Below are positions 28,211 through 36,471 of a stretch of 64,000 bases of DNA, one piece after another (the stretch's first letter is position 1; the number at the start of each line of letters is the position of its first letter). Under the pieces are notes generated by a model. It saw nothing but the letters and a program-made list of their open reading frames with translations. It did not search any database and had not been told where the DNA came from. Source of the DNA: Gemmiger formicilis (GTDB lineage Bacteria; Bacillota; Clostridia; Oscillospirales; Ruminococcaceae); NCBI RefSeq assembly GCF_016900095.1, contig NZ_JACJJP010000007.1:53943-117942 (forward strand). Reading direction: 5' to 3'. Made by a program: the position numbers and the translations under genes.

Positions 28211-28615
28211 TTGTACCGCACAAGCGAACAGCAGATGAGCATTTATGATTATCTGCCGCCCTACCACGGCGAACTGGCCGAGCAAAACCGTTGGGTGCGC
28301 CTGGCCGCCGCCATCGACTGGGATGCGTTTGAAAAAGAATACAGCGGTCACTTTGGCCATGTGGGCAAGGTGGCAGTGCCCGCCCGGGTGGCCTTCGGCT
28401 GCCTGATCGTGCGGGCGGCCTGCGGCGTGTCCGACCGGGAAACCGTGGCCCTGATCCGGGAAAGCCCCTATCTGCAATACTTCCTGGGGTTTGAATCCTT
28501 CACCGACACGGTGCCCTTCTCCTCCCGCAGCATGGAGCGGTTTCGCACCCGCATCCCGGCAGAAAAAGTCCGCTGGGCCGTGCGGTTGCTGCGCCGGTTT
28601 GAAAACGAAAGCTGA
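28211..28615 (+). CDS. Orphan transposase N-terminal domain (DUF772, IS5-like), truncated or domesticated
   Basis: A 134-residue protein starting with TTG (GGGGGCG upstream); an in-frame ATG lies at 28235. The stretch NRWVRLAAAIDWDAFEKEY, then PARVAFGCLIVRAACGVSDRETV and ESPYLQYFLGF, matches the N-terminal DUF772 region of IS5-type transposases. The DDE catalytic part is absent: a stop follows soon after MERFRTRIPAEKV and no homologous frame continues downstream. No terminal inverted repeats or target duplication are evident. It may be an insertion-sequence remnant. The clean frame and terminator right after it would also fit a domesticated DNA-binding protein. Confidence 0.7.
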   Translation: MYRTSEQQMSIYDYLPPYHGELAEQNRWVRLAAAIDWDAFEKEYSGHFGHVGKVAVPARVAFGCLIVRAACGVSDRETVALIRESPYLQYFLGFESFTDTVPFSSRSMERFRTRIPAEKVRWAVRLLRRFENES

Positions 28616-28627
28616 ATCCCATCCTGT

Positions 28628-28658
28628 CCAGGGACGCCTGCCACGCCCCTGGCTTTTT
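28628..28658 (+). terminator. Rho-independent terminator after transposase fragment
   Basis: CCAGGG and CCCTGG arms enclose a short loop (with some internal pairing), followed by CTTTTT. It lies about 12 bases after the stop. Confidence 0.65.
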
Positions 28659-28761
28659 GTGCCCGGGGTGCCGGGCTTTGTATCCTGCCGTCACGGCGGC
28701 GCCGTTCACCGCCGTTTTCCACTCTTTCCACACTTTCTCTTCCAACCAAAAAGGAACACAC

Positions 28762-29631
28762 ATGGAACACATCATTCTGCACACCATCGAACATGCCCTG
28801 GAGGACAGCCTCAAGATGCTGCCCTTCCTGTTCCTGGCGTATCTGCTCATCGAATGGCTGGAACGCCACCACGGCGAACGTATCGAAAACGCCCTGGCGG
28901 GCGGCGGGCGCTGGGGCTTTGTGCCCGGCGCGGTGCTGGGCATCGTGCCCCAGTGCGGGTTCTCTGCCCTGGCCGCCAACCTGTACGCCAGCCGGGTCAT
29001 CACCCCCGGCGCGCTGCTGGCCGTCTTTGTGGCCACCAGCGACGAAGCCGTGCCCCTGCTGGCCGCCGAACCCAGCCTGTGGGGCACCCTGCCCCTGCTG
29101 CTCATCGGCAAGGTGGTGGCCGGTGTGGCGGGCGGCTTCCTGCTGGACGTCCCCCTGCGCCGGGTCCTGCCCGCCAGGCTGTACGGCGGCTACGCCGGTC
29201 ACGCCGACGACATCGACTGCCATGAGGAGCATGAGGAGCACAGCGGCGTTCTGCTGGCAGCCCTGCGCCACACGGTGGAGATTTTCCTTTTCATCCTTCT
29301 GTTCAGCTTCCTCATCGGTTTTGCCTTCGAGCTCATCGGCGAGGACACCATCACCGCCTTCCTCACCGGTATGGGCATCTTCCAGCCCATGGCCGCCGCT
29401 CTGGTGGGCCTGGTGCCCAACTGCGCCGCCAGCGTACTGCTGGCCCAGCTGTACGCCCAGGGGGCCATCAGCTTCGGCAGCCTGTTCGCCGGCCTCTGCG
29501 CCGGGGCGGGCATCGGCCTGGCCGTGCTCTGGCGTGTCAACCCCAGCTGGAAACAGAACCTCTTCATGACCGGCATCCTGTGGGCCGGCGGGTCGGTCTG
29601 CGGCATTGTGCTGCAATTCCTGCCCCTGTAA
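28762..29631 (+). CDS. Putative manganese/heavy-metal exporter (ArsP_2-like permease)
   Basis: A 289-residue membrane protein with seven to eight hydrophobic helices and a His/Glu-rich cytoplasmic loop (HADDIDCHEEHEEH) mid-protein, a likely metal-binding site. The duplicated motif GIVPQCGFSALAANLYA and GLVPNCAASVLLAQLYA, one per half, is diagnostic of the putative 10-TM heavy-metal exporter (ArsP_2) family, annotated as manganese transporters. The ATG at 28762 has AAAGGAAC upstream. I looked for a yybP-ykoY manganese riboswitch in the 146-base leader and did not recognise one. Substrate is inferred from the family only. Confidence 0.82.
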   Translation: MEHIILHTIEHALEDSLKMLPFLFLAYLLIEWLERHHGERIENALAGGGRWGFVPGAVLGIVPQCGFSALAANLYASRVITPGALLAVFVATSDEAVPLLAAEPSLWGTLPLLLIGKVVAGVAGGFLLDVPLRRVLPARLYGGYAGHADDIDCHEEHEEHSGVLLAALRHTVEIFLFILLFSFLIGFAFELIGEDTITAFLTGMGIFQPMAAALVGLVPNCAASVLLAQLYAQGAISFGSLFAGLCAGAGIGLAVLWRVNPSWKQNLFMTGILWAGGSVCGIVLQFLPL

Positions 29632-29655
29632 TTTCCCCTTCCCATAACAACAATA

Positions 29656-29698
29656 CCCCGCCCGTCGCAAAAACCTTGCAGTTTTGCGGCGGGCGGGG
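29656..29698. terminator. Long GC-rich hairpin, probable bidirectional terminator
   Basis: CCCCGCCCG-CGCAAAA and TTTTGCG-CGGGCGGGG arms pair with small bulges. It lies between the exporter (+) and the C39-like peptidase (-), whose ends converge. T runs are weak on the + side. Confidence 0.6.
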
Positions 29699-29748
29699 TA
29701 TGATATTCTCAACGTGCGGCTTTCAGGCCGACCTTCTTTGGCTCTGTC

Positions 29749-30369
29749 TTACAGGGTTTCGCCGTCCTTCACCAGCACTACCGCCCGGCTACCCAGCTGG
29801 CGGTACACCCGCATGAACCGTTCCCGGGGCACCCGGCGGTTGAAGTCCAGGGGGTCCGCCACCGTGAAGTGGGTGTCGTCGGCGCCGCACAGCACCATGC
29901 AGTGCAGGGTGTGGAACACCCGGTGCAGGCTGCCGTCGGTCAGGGGATAGGGCGTTACGTCGGCGTAGCCGATGTCCGCAAAATGCAGCGATGCCCAGAA
30001 AACCACCGGCCGTCCCTTCTCCAGCTGGGCCACCAGGTCGGCTTCCTCCGCCCCGGTCAGGTCATGGGCGGTGTATCCGCCGCCGTGGCGGGCCAGATAG
30101 GCGTTTGCCGCCTGCACGATGGGGCCTGCAAAGCAGTAGTACCCCTCCTCGGGGGTGCCGTCGTCCTTGTGGGGGTTGCCCATGTACACCCGGTTGGGGT
30201 CGGCGCCGTACCACTTCTCGCTGCGGGGCAGGTACTGGTCGGCCAGCTCACACTTGTCGGCATCAAAGCCCAGATACCGCAGCACCTCGCAGCAGCTGGT
30301 GATCTCGCAGCCGTTGGGCAGCTCCGGATTCTGCAGAATCTGGGGCACGTTCAGCAAAATTTCGGTCAT
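29749..30369 (-). CDS. C39-like cysteine peptidase family protein
   Basis: A 206-residue protein with the papain-like C39_2 pattern. The candidate nucleophile Cys21 lies in PNGCEITSCCEVLRYLGF, the histidine in HCMVLCGAD, and an Asp in VADPLDF. There is no clear signal peptide, so it may act in the cytoplasm or leave by another route. The start has GGGGAGGAATC upstream. It is divergent from the DmpA-like aminopeptidase, with 81 bases between the starts, and so may share regulation with the peptide-scavenging cluster. Members of this family cleave peptides or peptide bonds in cell-wall material; the substrate here is unknown. Confidence 0.75.
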   Translation of the reverse strand: MTEILLNVPQILQNPELPNGCEITSCCEVLRYLGFDADKCELADQYLPRSEKWYGADPNRVYMGNPHKDDGTPEEGYYCFAGPIVQAANAYLARHGGGYTAHDLTGAEEADLVAQLEKGRPVVFWASLHFADIGYADVTPYPLTDGSLHRVFHTLHCMVLCGADDTHFTVADPLDFNRRVPRERFMRVYRQLGSRAVVLVKDGETL

Positions 30370-30450
30370 GATTCCTCCCCGCCCGGCGGGGCCGGGACTT
30401 GTGATTTTTCTTTATTCTACCATATCCTACTTTTGAAAGGAAGTGCACCC

Positions 30451-31491
30451 ATGCCCACCATCCGCGATTACGGCCTGGTGCCCGGCCATCTGCCTGCCGG
30501 ACCCCGCAACGCCATCACCGATGTGCCCGGCGTGCGGGTGGGGCATACCACCGTCCACACCGCCACCCACCACACCGGGGTCACCGTCATCCTGCCCCGG
30601 CCGGATGTGTATACTCACCGCTGCACCGCCGCCGCCCACGTGATCAACGGTTTCGGCAAGACCGCGGGCCTGGTGCAGATCCAGGAGCTGGGCCAGCTGG
30701 AAAGTCCCATCGCCCTCACCAACACCCTGAACGTGGGGCAGGTGTGGGACGCCCTGGTGCAGTACACCGCCGATGCCTGTGAGGCCCGGGGGGACAGGCT
30801 GCGCAGCTTCAACCCGGTGGTGGGAGAGTGCAACGACGGCACCCTCAGCGATATCACCCACCGGGTCATCGGCCGCCGGGAGGTTTATCACGCCATCGAG
30901 ACCGCCTCCGCCGACTTTGAACAGGGCTGTGTGGGCGCCGGTGCCGGCATGATCTGCCACGAACTCAAGGGCGGCATTGGATCTGCCAGCCGGATGATCA
31001 CGGTGGGCGGCCGGGACTTCTGCATCGGGGTGCTGGCTTTGTGCAACCACGGCCAGCTTTCGGAGCTGAACATCCTGGGCCGCTGTGTGGGGGCGGAAAT
31101 CCGCCGCCGCATCCAGGGCGAACCCCGGCCGGAGGACAAGGGCAGCTGCATCCTGGTGCTGGCCACCGACCTGCCCCTGTCCAGCCGCCAGCTGGGCCGG
31201 GTCTGCCGCCGGTGCGCCGCCGGCCTGGCCCGGGTGGGCAGTTACTGGGGCCACGGCAGCGGGGATATCACCATCGGGTTCACCACCGCCCACGACATCC
31301 ACCGGGGCGAAAACGCCGAAATCGCCACCCGGGCGGTCTTCAATGAAGACAAGATGGACCCCCTGTTCCTGGCGGCCGCCGAAGCCGCCGAGGAATCGGT
31401 GCTCAACGCCCTGGCGGCGGCCACCACCACCGTGGGGTATGACGGCACCGTCTGCCACGCCCTTTCCGAATTCGCCGATCTGTTGGGCTGA
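30451..31491 (+). CDS. P1 family (DmpA/BapA-type) aminopeptidase
   Basis: Self-processing N-terminal nucleophile hydrolase (peptidase family S58) that removes N-terminal L- or D-residues or beta-amino acids. The 346-residue protein begins with the typical ITDVPGVRVGHTTV. The family motif NDGTLSDITHR and the glycine-rich GVGAGAGMICHELKGGIG are present. The predicted autocleavage is Gly231-Ser232 in KGSCILVLATDLPL, giving Ser232 as the new nucleophile. The start has GAAAGGAAGTG upstream; an upstream in-frame extension runs antisense to the peptidase gene and is not credible. It heads a five-gene + strand run of peptide-degrading enzymes. Confidence 0.88.
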   Translation: MPTIRDYGLVPGHLPAGPRNAITDVPGVRVGHTTVHTATHHTGVTVILPRPDVYTHRCTAAAHVINGFGKTAGLVQIQELGQLESPIALTNTLNVGQVWDALVQYTADACEARGDRLRSFNPVVGECNDGTLSDITHRVIGRREVYHAIETASADFEQGCVGAGAGMICHELKGGIGSASRMITVGGRDFCIGVLALCNHGQLSELNILGRCVGAEIRRRIQGEPRPEDKGSCILVLATDLPLSSRQLGRVCRRCAAGLARVGSYWGHGSGDITIGFTTAHDIHRGENAEIATRAVFNEDKMDPLFLAAAEAAEESVLNALAAATTTVGYDGTVCHALSEFADLLG

Positions 31492-31530
31492 TTTTGGCCC
31501 GTCATCTTATCATAAAAGCAGGTGCATCCT

Positions 31531-32619
31531 ATGAAAATCACCAAGATTACCACCACCGAATGTCAGATCCCCCTGCGCACCCCCTTCAAGACGGCGCTGC
31601 GCACGGTGGACAGCGTCCATGATCTTCTGGTCCGGGTCGAAACCAATACTGGCGATGTGGGCTACGGCGAAGCGCCGCCTACCGCGGTCATCACCGGCGA
31701 AACCCTGGGTTCGCTGCACACCGCCGTGGAGGAGTTCATCGCCCCGGCGCTGACCGGCATGGACGTGGAGGACCTGGACACGGTTATGACCAGATTGGAG
31801 CGCTGCATGGTGCACAACACCAGCGCCAAGGCGGCCGTGGACATGGCTGTCTATGACCTTTTTGCCAAAAGCTGCGGCAAACCTTTGTATAAGGTGCTGG
31901 GCGGCGCCCGCAACACCCTGGAAACCGACCTGACCATCTCGGTGAATCCGGTGCCGGAAATGGTGGCGGATGCCCGGTCCGCCGTGGCCGAGGGCTTCCG
32001 CGTGCTCAAGGTCAAGGTGGGCAAGGAAGGTCTGGCCGACATCCCCCGGCTGAAAGCCATCCGGGAAGCCGTGGGCCCCGACGTGGCCCTGCGGGTGGAT
32101 GCCAACCAGGGCTGGACCGCCAAGCAGGCGGTGCGCATCATCACCGCCCTGGAGGATGCCGGCGTGGACCCGGAACTGGTGGAACAGCCGGTGCCCGCCC
32201 ATGACATTGACGGCCTGGCCTACATCACCCAGCGGGTGGCCACCCCCATCCTGGCGGACGAATGCGTTTTCTCCCCGGCGGATGCCCTGACCGTGCTGCA
32301 GCGCCATGCGGCCGATATGATCAACATCAAGCTGATGAAGACCGGCGGCATCTGGCAGGCCCAGAAGATCTGCGCCGCGGCGGAAGTTTACGGCGTGCAG
32401 TGCATGATGGGCTGCATGCTGGAAAGCAAGCTGGCGGTGTCGGCGGCGGCCCACCTGGCGGCGGCCCGGTCTGTGATCACCTGCGTGGACCTGGACGGCC
32501 CCAGCCTGTGCAGCGTGGACCCCTACACCGGCGGCCCGGTGTACGAGGGCGCCCGCATCCTCATGAACGAGACCCCGGGCATCGGCATCACCGCCGTGCC
32601 CGGCTTTGAGGGGGTGTAA
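31531..32619 (+). CDS. Dipeptide epimerase (L-Ala-D/L-Glu epimerase type, enolase superfamily)
   Basis: Epimerises L-Ala-D-Glu, a murein breakdown product, to L-Ala-L-Glu so ordinary peptidases can use it. The 362-residue protein has the catalytic KVK pair at Lys160 and Lys162. Metal ligands lie in RVDANQGW (Asp190), VEQPVP and LADECVFS, and the opposite-face lysine in INIKLMKTGG. These positions agree closely with B. subtilis YkfB. The C-terminal CVDLDGP also fits the dipeptide-epimerase subgroup. ATG at 31531 is preferred to GTG at 31522, given AAAGCAGGTG upstream. The next gene is a dipeptidase, a pairing known for this pathway. Confidence 0.88.
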   Translation: MKITKITTTECQIPLRTPFKTALRTVDSVHDLLVRVETNTGDVGYGEAPPTAVITGETLGSLHTAVEEFIAPALTGMDVEDLDTVMTRLERCMVHNTSAKAAVDMAVYDLFAKSCGKPLYKVLGGARNTLETDLTISVNPVPEMVADARSAVAEGFRVLKVKVGKEGLADIPRLKAIREAVGPDVALRVDANQGWTAKQAVRIITALEDAGVDPELVEQPVPAHDIDGLAYITQRVATPILADECVFSPADALTVLQRHAADMINIKLMKTGGIWQAQKICAAAEVYGVQCMMGCMLESKLAVSAAAHLAAARSVITCVDLDGPSLCSVDPYTGGPVYEGARILMNETPGIGITAVPGFEGV

Positions 32620-32622
32620 GCG

Positions 32623-33615
32623 GTGAAAGTCTGGGATCTGCACTGCGATACTCTGTCCGAACTGCGCCACGCCCAGCTCAGCGGTACCCCCAAGAGCTTT
32701 GAACACAATGACCTGATGATCGACCTGCACCGGCTGAAGCAGTCCGGTTACGGCCTGCAGTGCTTTGCCTGCTTTGTGGACCTGGGCGCGCCGGAGGACC
32801 CCATGCGCACCGCACTGCAGGAGATGGACATCTTCCACAACCTGCTGGCCCGCTACCCCGACGACCTGGTCTGGGTGCGCACCGGCGAGGACGTGAAGCG
32901 CCTGGCCGGGCAAACGCGCATCGGCGCCATGCTCACGGTGGAGGAGGGCGGCACCTGCCGCGGGGATCTGGCCATCCTGCGGGATTTCTACCGTCTGGGC
33001 GTGCGGATGATGACCCTGACCTGGAACCACAAGAATGAGCTGGCCGAGCCCAACGTGGGCCCCGATTACAACGAGGACACCTGGCCGGTGGCCCCCAACA
33101 CCACCGGTGGCCTGACCGACCGGGGTGTGGCGTTTGTGGAGGAGATGGAACGCCTGCACATGCTGGTGGACGTGGCCCATCTGTCCGACGCGGGCATCCG
33201 GGATGTGCTGCGCCACAGCACCCGTCCCTTTGTGGCCAGCCACTCCAACGCCCGGGCCTGCTGCCCCCATGTGCGCAACCTGCCCGACGACCTGCTGCGG
33301 GCCATGGGGGAGAAGGGCTGCCTCATCGGGCTGAACTTCTGCCCGGCCTTCCTGGACGACGGCCCCGACCGTCACCACCTGACCAGCCGGGTGGAGGACA
33401 TGGCCCGCCATGCCAAGTACATCCTGAACCTGGCCGGGGAGGACTGCCTGGCCCTGGGCAGCGATTTCGACGGCATCGGCGGCAAGCTGGAGATTGCCGG
33501 TGCCCAGGATATGCCCCGCCTGGCCGAAGGCCTGTGCAGGGCAGGGCTCACCGAAACCCAGGTGGAAAAGATCTTCTGGGACAACGCCGCCCGCTTCTTT
33601 GCCGAAAACCTCTGA
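32623..33615 (+). CDS. M19 family (membrane-type) dipeptidase
   Basis: Zinc dipeptidase related to renal dipeptidase. The 330-residue protein starts with GTG 4 bases after the epimerase stop, so the two are translationally coupled. Metal and active-site motifs: WDLHCDTLSEL at the N-terminus, VEEGGTC, LVDVAHLSD, ASHSNARA, and ALGSDFDGIGG. No signal peptide is present, so it acts in the cytoplasm. Family members cleave dipeptides with D- or L-residue at the C-terminus. With the epimerase it could take Ala-Glu to free amino acids. Confidence 0.92.
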   Translation: MKVWDLHCDTLSELRHAQLSGTPKSFEHNDLMIDLHRLKQSGYGLQCFACFVDLGAPEDPMRTALQEMDIFHNLLARYPDDLVWVRTGEDVKRLAGQTRIGAMLTVEEGGTCRGDLAILRDFYRLGVRMMTLTWNHKNELAEPNVGPDYNEDTWPVAPNTTGGLTDRGVAFVEEMERLHMLVDVAHLSDAGIRDVLRHSTRPFVASHSNARACCPHVRNLPDDLLRAMGEKGCLIGLNFCPAFLDDGPDRHHLTSRVEDMARHAKYILNLAGEDCLALGSDFDGIGGKLEIAGAQDMPRLAEGLCRAGLTETQVEKIFWDNAARFFAENL

Positions 33616-33637
33616 TTCCATATAAAGGAGAACTCCC

Positions 33638-34498
33638 ATGCCTCATCCTTCTCTTACGCTGGAAAAGCGCATCGATGCCGAACTCTGCGGCCTGGACGCC
33701 ACCATGTGCGTCTACGCCGACGACCTGCGCGGCCATGTGGTGGAGCGCGGCGCCGATGAACCTTTTGAATCCGCCTCCACCATCAAGATCTTTGTGCTGG
33801 GCTGCCTGTACGACCAGGCGGAACAGGGCAAGGCCCGTCTGGACGAAGTGCTCACCTATGAGGAAAAGCATTTTGTGGACGGCTCCGGCATGATCCGCTC
33901 CCTGGGCCCCGGTGCCCGGCTCCGCGCCGCCGACGTGGCCACCCTCATGATCATCTGCAGCGACAACATTGCCACCAACATGCTCATCGATTATCTGGGG
34001 CTGGACACCATCAACGCCTTCATCCGGTCCATCGGATGCAGCGCCACCACCCTGCACCGCCGCCTGGCTTCGGACAACTGGAGCCAGCCGCTGGGCACCA
34101 TCACCCCCCGGGATATGGGGCATTTCTTTGCCCTGCTGGCCCGGGGAGAACTGGTCAGCCCCGCCGCCAGCCAGGCCATGCGCACCATCCTGCGCCAGCA
34201 GCACTACAACACCATGCTGGCCGGCAACCTGCCCCCCTACTATACCGACGCCGAGGAATCCGGCGCCGATCCGGACCTGATCTACACCGCCAGCAAGAGC
34301 GGCAGCATGGACGCCTGCCGCAACGACGGCGGCCTGGTGCACACCCCCTACGGCGACTATGTGGTGGTGCTCATGTGCAAGAACTTTGCCAACAAGCTGG
34401 AAGTCAACGACCACCCCGCCTTTTTGTACGGCGGGCGTGTGAGCCGTCTGCTGTTCGACCAGTATCTGGCGCTGGAAGGCAGCTTTTCCCTGACCTGA
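33638..34498 (+). CDS. Class A beta-lactamase-like serine hydrolase, cytoplasmic
   Basis: A 286-residue member of the beta-lactamase2/PBP-like fold. The SxxK motif is S47-T-I-K50, SDN is at 108-110, and the KTG-box is K220-S221-G222. All three catalytic elements are therefore present. It lacks a signal peptide, unusual for a true beta-lactamase, which acts outside the membrane. Its position after the M19 dipeptidase suggests action on D-residue peptides rather than antibiotic resistance. I could not place a clear Glu166-type omega-loop residue, so a role as a D-peptidase or esterase is more likely. Start has AAAGGAGAAC upstream. Confidence 0.82.
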   Translation: MPHPSLTLEKRIDAELCGLDATMCVYADDLRGHVVERGADEPFESASTIKIFVLGCLYDQAEQGKARLDEVLTYEEKHFVDGSGMIRSLGPGARLRAADVATLMIICSDNIATNMLIDYLGLDTINAFIRSIGCSATTLHRRLASDNWSQPLGTITPRDMGHFFALLARGELVSPAASQAMRTILRQQHYNTMLAGNLPPYYTDAEESGADPDLIYTASKSGSMDACRNDGGLVHTPYGDYVVVLMCKNFANKLEVNDHPAFLYGGRVSRLLFDQYLALEGSFSLT

Positions 34499-34514
34499 CC
34501 CGGAGGTGCCTTCT

Positions 34515-34910
34515 ATGACCGTTCTGAATTTCATCTACTGCGTGCTGGGCGCGGTGTTCATTGTGCTGGGCGCCGCCTGCCTGTGGGAAAAATACCGCAT
34601 TGTCCGCGGGGGCATGTGCCTGCCCGCCCGGGTGCTGGAATGTCGGCGGCAGGGCTCTTCCCGCCGCAAGCGGAGCGGGGGATACTGCTATGTGGTGGAG
34701 TTCACCTCCCCCGACGGCATCCGCCACGTGGCCCCCACCAACGATTCCTTCTGGGCCGAACGCCCCAACAGCATCGGTACGGTGGTGGAGATCTGGTACA
34801 ACCCCGCCAACCCCGAGGTGGTGGAGCGCCGCAGCCTGGAAGCCGAACTGCTGGGCGCCCTGTTCATCGCCATGGGCTTCGGGGTGATCTTCTGGCTGGG
34901 ACTGCGCTGA
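34515..34910 (+). CDS. DUF3592-type small membrane protein
   Basis: A 131-residue protein with a transmembrane helix at each end (about 5-22 and 113-130) and a soluble beta-rich middle (YCYVVEFTSPDGIRHV, VVEIWYNPANPEVVE). That layout fits DUF3592 proteins, whose function is unknown. The ATG at 34515 has CGGAGGTG upstream. It closes the peptide-scavenging run and lies ahead of the rmuC promoter. Confidence 0.7.
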   Translation: MTVLNFIYCVLGAVFIVLGAACLWEKYRIVRGGMCLPARVLECRRQGSSRRKRSGGYCYVVEFTSPDGIRHVAPTNDSFWAERPNSIGTVVEIWYNPANPEVVERRSLEAELLGALFIAMGFGVIFWLGLR

Positions 34911-34937
34911 ACTTCCGGATGAACAAACAACAAATGG

Positions 34938-34966
34938 TTGTAAACGGCGGGGCCCTGTGGTATACT
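34938..34966 (+). promoter_or_regulatory. Promoter for rmuC
   Basis: TTGTAA at 34938-34943 and TATACT at 34961-34966 are 17 bases apart. The rmuC start is 34 bases downstream of the -10. Confidence 0.75.
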
Positions 34967-34999
34967 GAACCCATCAAATAAGAGGAGAAACAAACACAT

Positions 35000-36427
35000 A
35001 TGGAACCGCTGATTTATCTGCTGCTGGTTTTGTCCCTGGTGGCCAACGGCATGCTGGCGGCAGTGCTGGTACTGCTGCTGCGCCGCAACCGGGAGGAAGG
35101 GGACGACGGCCAGCTGGCCCGCACCCTGCAAAAGGTCATCGAATCCGAAACCGACCTGCTGGCCGACCAGCTGCGCACCACCCAGGCAGAAACCGCCCGG
35201 GCCACCCAGGCGTCGGTGCGGGACCTGGGCGCCCTGCTGGCCGAAAACCAGCGCCAGAGCAGTGCGGCCGCCACCGCCCGGCTGGAAGCCATCGACCGGG
35301 CGGGTGCCGCCCGCCAGAAAGCCGCCGGCGACGCCACCGCCGCCCAGCTGGCATTGCTGGAAAAGCGGCTGAAAGGGCTGGAGGATTCCAACGCCGCCCG
35401 GCTGGACGGCATGCGGGGAGCCCTGGTCCAGGGGCTGAACACCATCCGCAACGACAACAACCGCAAACTGGACGAAATCCGGGGCACGGTGGACGAAAAA
35501 CTCCAGGATACCCTGCAAAAGCGCATCTCCGATTCCTTCCGCACCGTCAGCGCCCAGCTGGAACAGGTGTACAAGGGCCTGGGCGAGATGCAGACCCTGG
35601 CCGCCGACGTGGGCGGACTCAAGCGGGTGCTTTCCGGCGTCAAGACCCGGGGTATGCTGGGTGAGGTGCAGCTGGGGGCCATCCTGCAGGAGATCCTGGC
35701 CCCCGGCCAGTACGCCGAGAACGTGGCCACCGTGCCGGGCAGTGCCAACCGGGTGGAATTTGCGGTGAAACTGCCGGGGCAGGGGGGCACCGTCTGGATG
35801 CCCATTGACGCCAAATTCCCCGGCGACAGCTATGCCAAACTGGTGGACGCCCGGGAATCCGGGGACGCTGCCGCCGTGGCCGCCGCCCGCAAGCAGCTGG
35901 ACACGGTGCTGCGCCAGGAAGCCAAGGACATCCACGACAAGTATATCGAAGTGCCCTACACCACCGCCTTCGGTGTGCTCTTCCTGCCCTTTGAGGGGCT
36001 GTACGCCGAGGTGGTCTCCTCCGGCATGACCGAAGTGTTGCAGCGGGATTTCCAGATCAGTGTGGCGGGCCCGTCCACCATGGCGGCGCTGCTCAACGCT
36101 TTGCAGATGGGCTTCCGCACCCTGGCCATCCAGAAACGCTCCGGCGAAGTATGGCAGGTGCTGGCAGCGGTCAAGACTGAATTTGAAAAGTTCGGCGCCG
36201 GGCTGCAGGCCATGCAGCGGCACCTCAACCAGACCGGCAGCGATCTGGAAGAACTCATCGGCACCCGCAGCCGGGCCATCACCCGCAAGCTGGAATCGGT
36301 CCAGCAGCTGGAACCCGGCCAGGCCGCCGACCTGCTGGGTCTGGAACTGGACCCCACCCCCGGCACCGCGCCCCGTCTGCGCCGCCGGGAGGACAGCGCC
36401 CCGGCCGGAGCGCCGAAAACGGAATAA
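35000..36427 (+). CDS. rmuC: DNA recombination protein RmuC
   Basis: RmuC limits inversions at short inverted repeats and carries a nuclease-like (PD-(D/E)XK-related) C-terminal domain. The 475-residue protein has one N-terminal transmembrane helix (about 3-28), a coiled coil to about residue 210, then the RmuC domain: LSGVKTRGMLGEVQLGAIL, WMPIDAKFPGDSYAKL, and FGVLFLPFEGLYAEV. The start has AGAGGAG upstream. A DUF308 membrane protein follows by 44 bases. Confidence 0.92.
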   Translation: MEPLIYLLLVLSLVANGMLAAVLVLLLRRNREEGDDGQLARTLQKVIESETDLLADQLRTTQAETARATQASVRDLGALLAENQRQSSAAATARLEAIDRAGAARQKAAGDATAAQLALLEKRLKGLEDSNAARLDGMRGALVQGLNTIRNDNNRKLDEIRGTVDEKLQDTLQKRISDSFRTVSAQLEQVYKGLGEMQTLAADVGGLKRVLSGVKTRGMLGEVQLGAILQEILAPGQYAENVATVPGSANRVEFAVKLPGQGGTVWMPIDAKFPGDSYAKLVDARESGDAAAVAAARKQLDTVLRQEAKDIHDKYIEVPYTTAFGVLFLPFEGLYAEVVSSGMTEVLQRDFQISVAGPSTMAALLNALQMGFRTLAIQKRSGEVWQVLAAVKTEFEKFGAGLQAMQRHLNQTGSDLEELIGTRSRAITRKLESVQQLEPGQAADLLGLELDPTPGTAPRLRRREDSAPAGAPKTE

Positions 36428-36471
36428 GTTCCCCGGTAACCCCGGCGGAACATATAAGGAGGCAATCTGCC

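Noticed and set aside
23368..28242. A 1624-codon open frame on the minus strand opposite rlmB and the large membrane protein
   Set aside because: It is an antisense by-product of the GC-rich third positions. It has no ribosome-binding site or domain, and the + strand frames explain the region.
28616..28761. yybP-ykoY manganese riboswitch ahead of the exporter
   Set aside because: I looked for the conserved loops and could not identify them; only a terminator hairpin for the upstream gene is visible.
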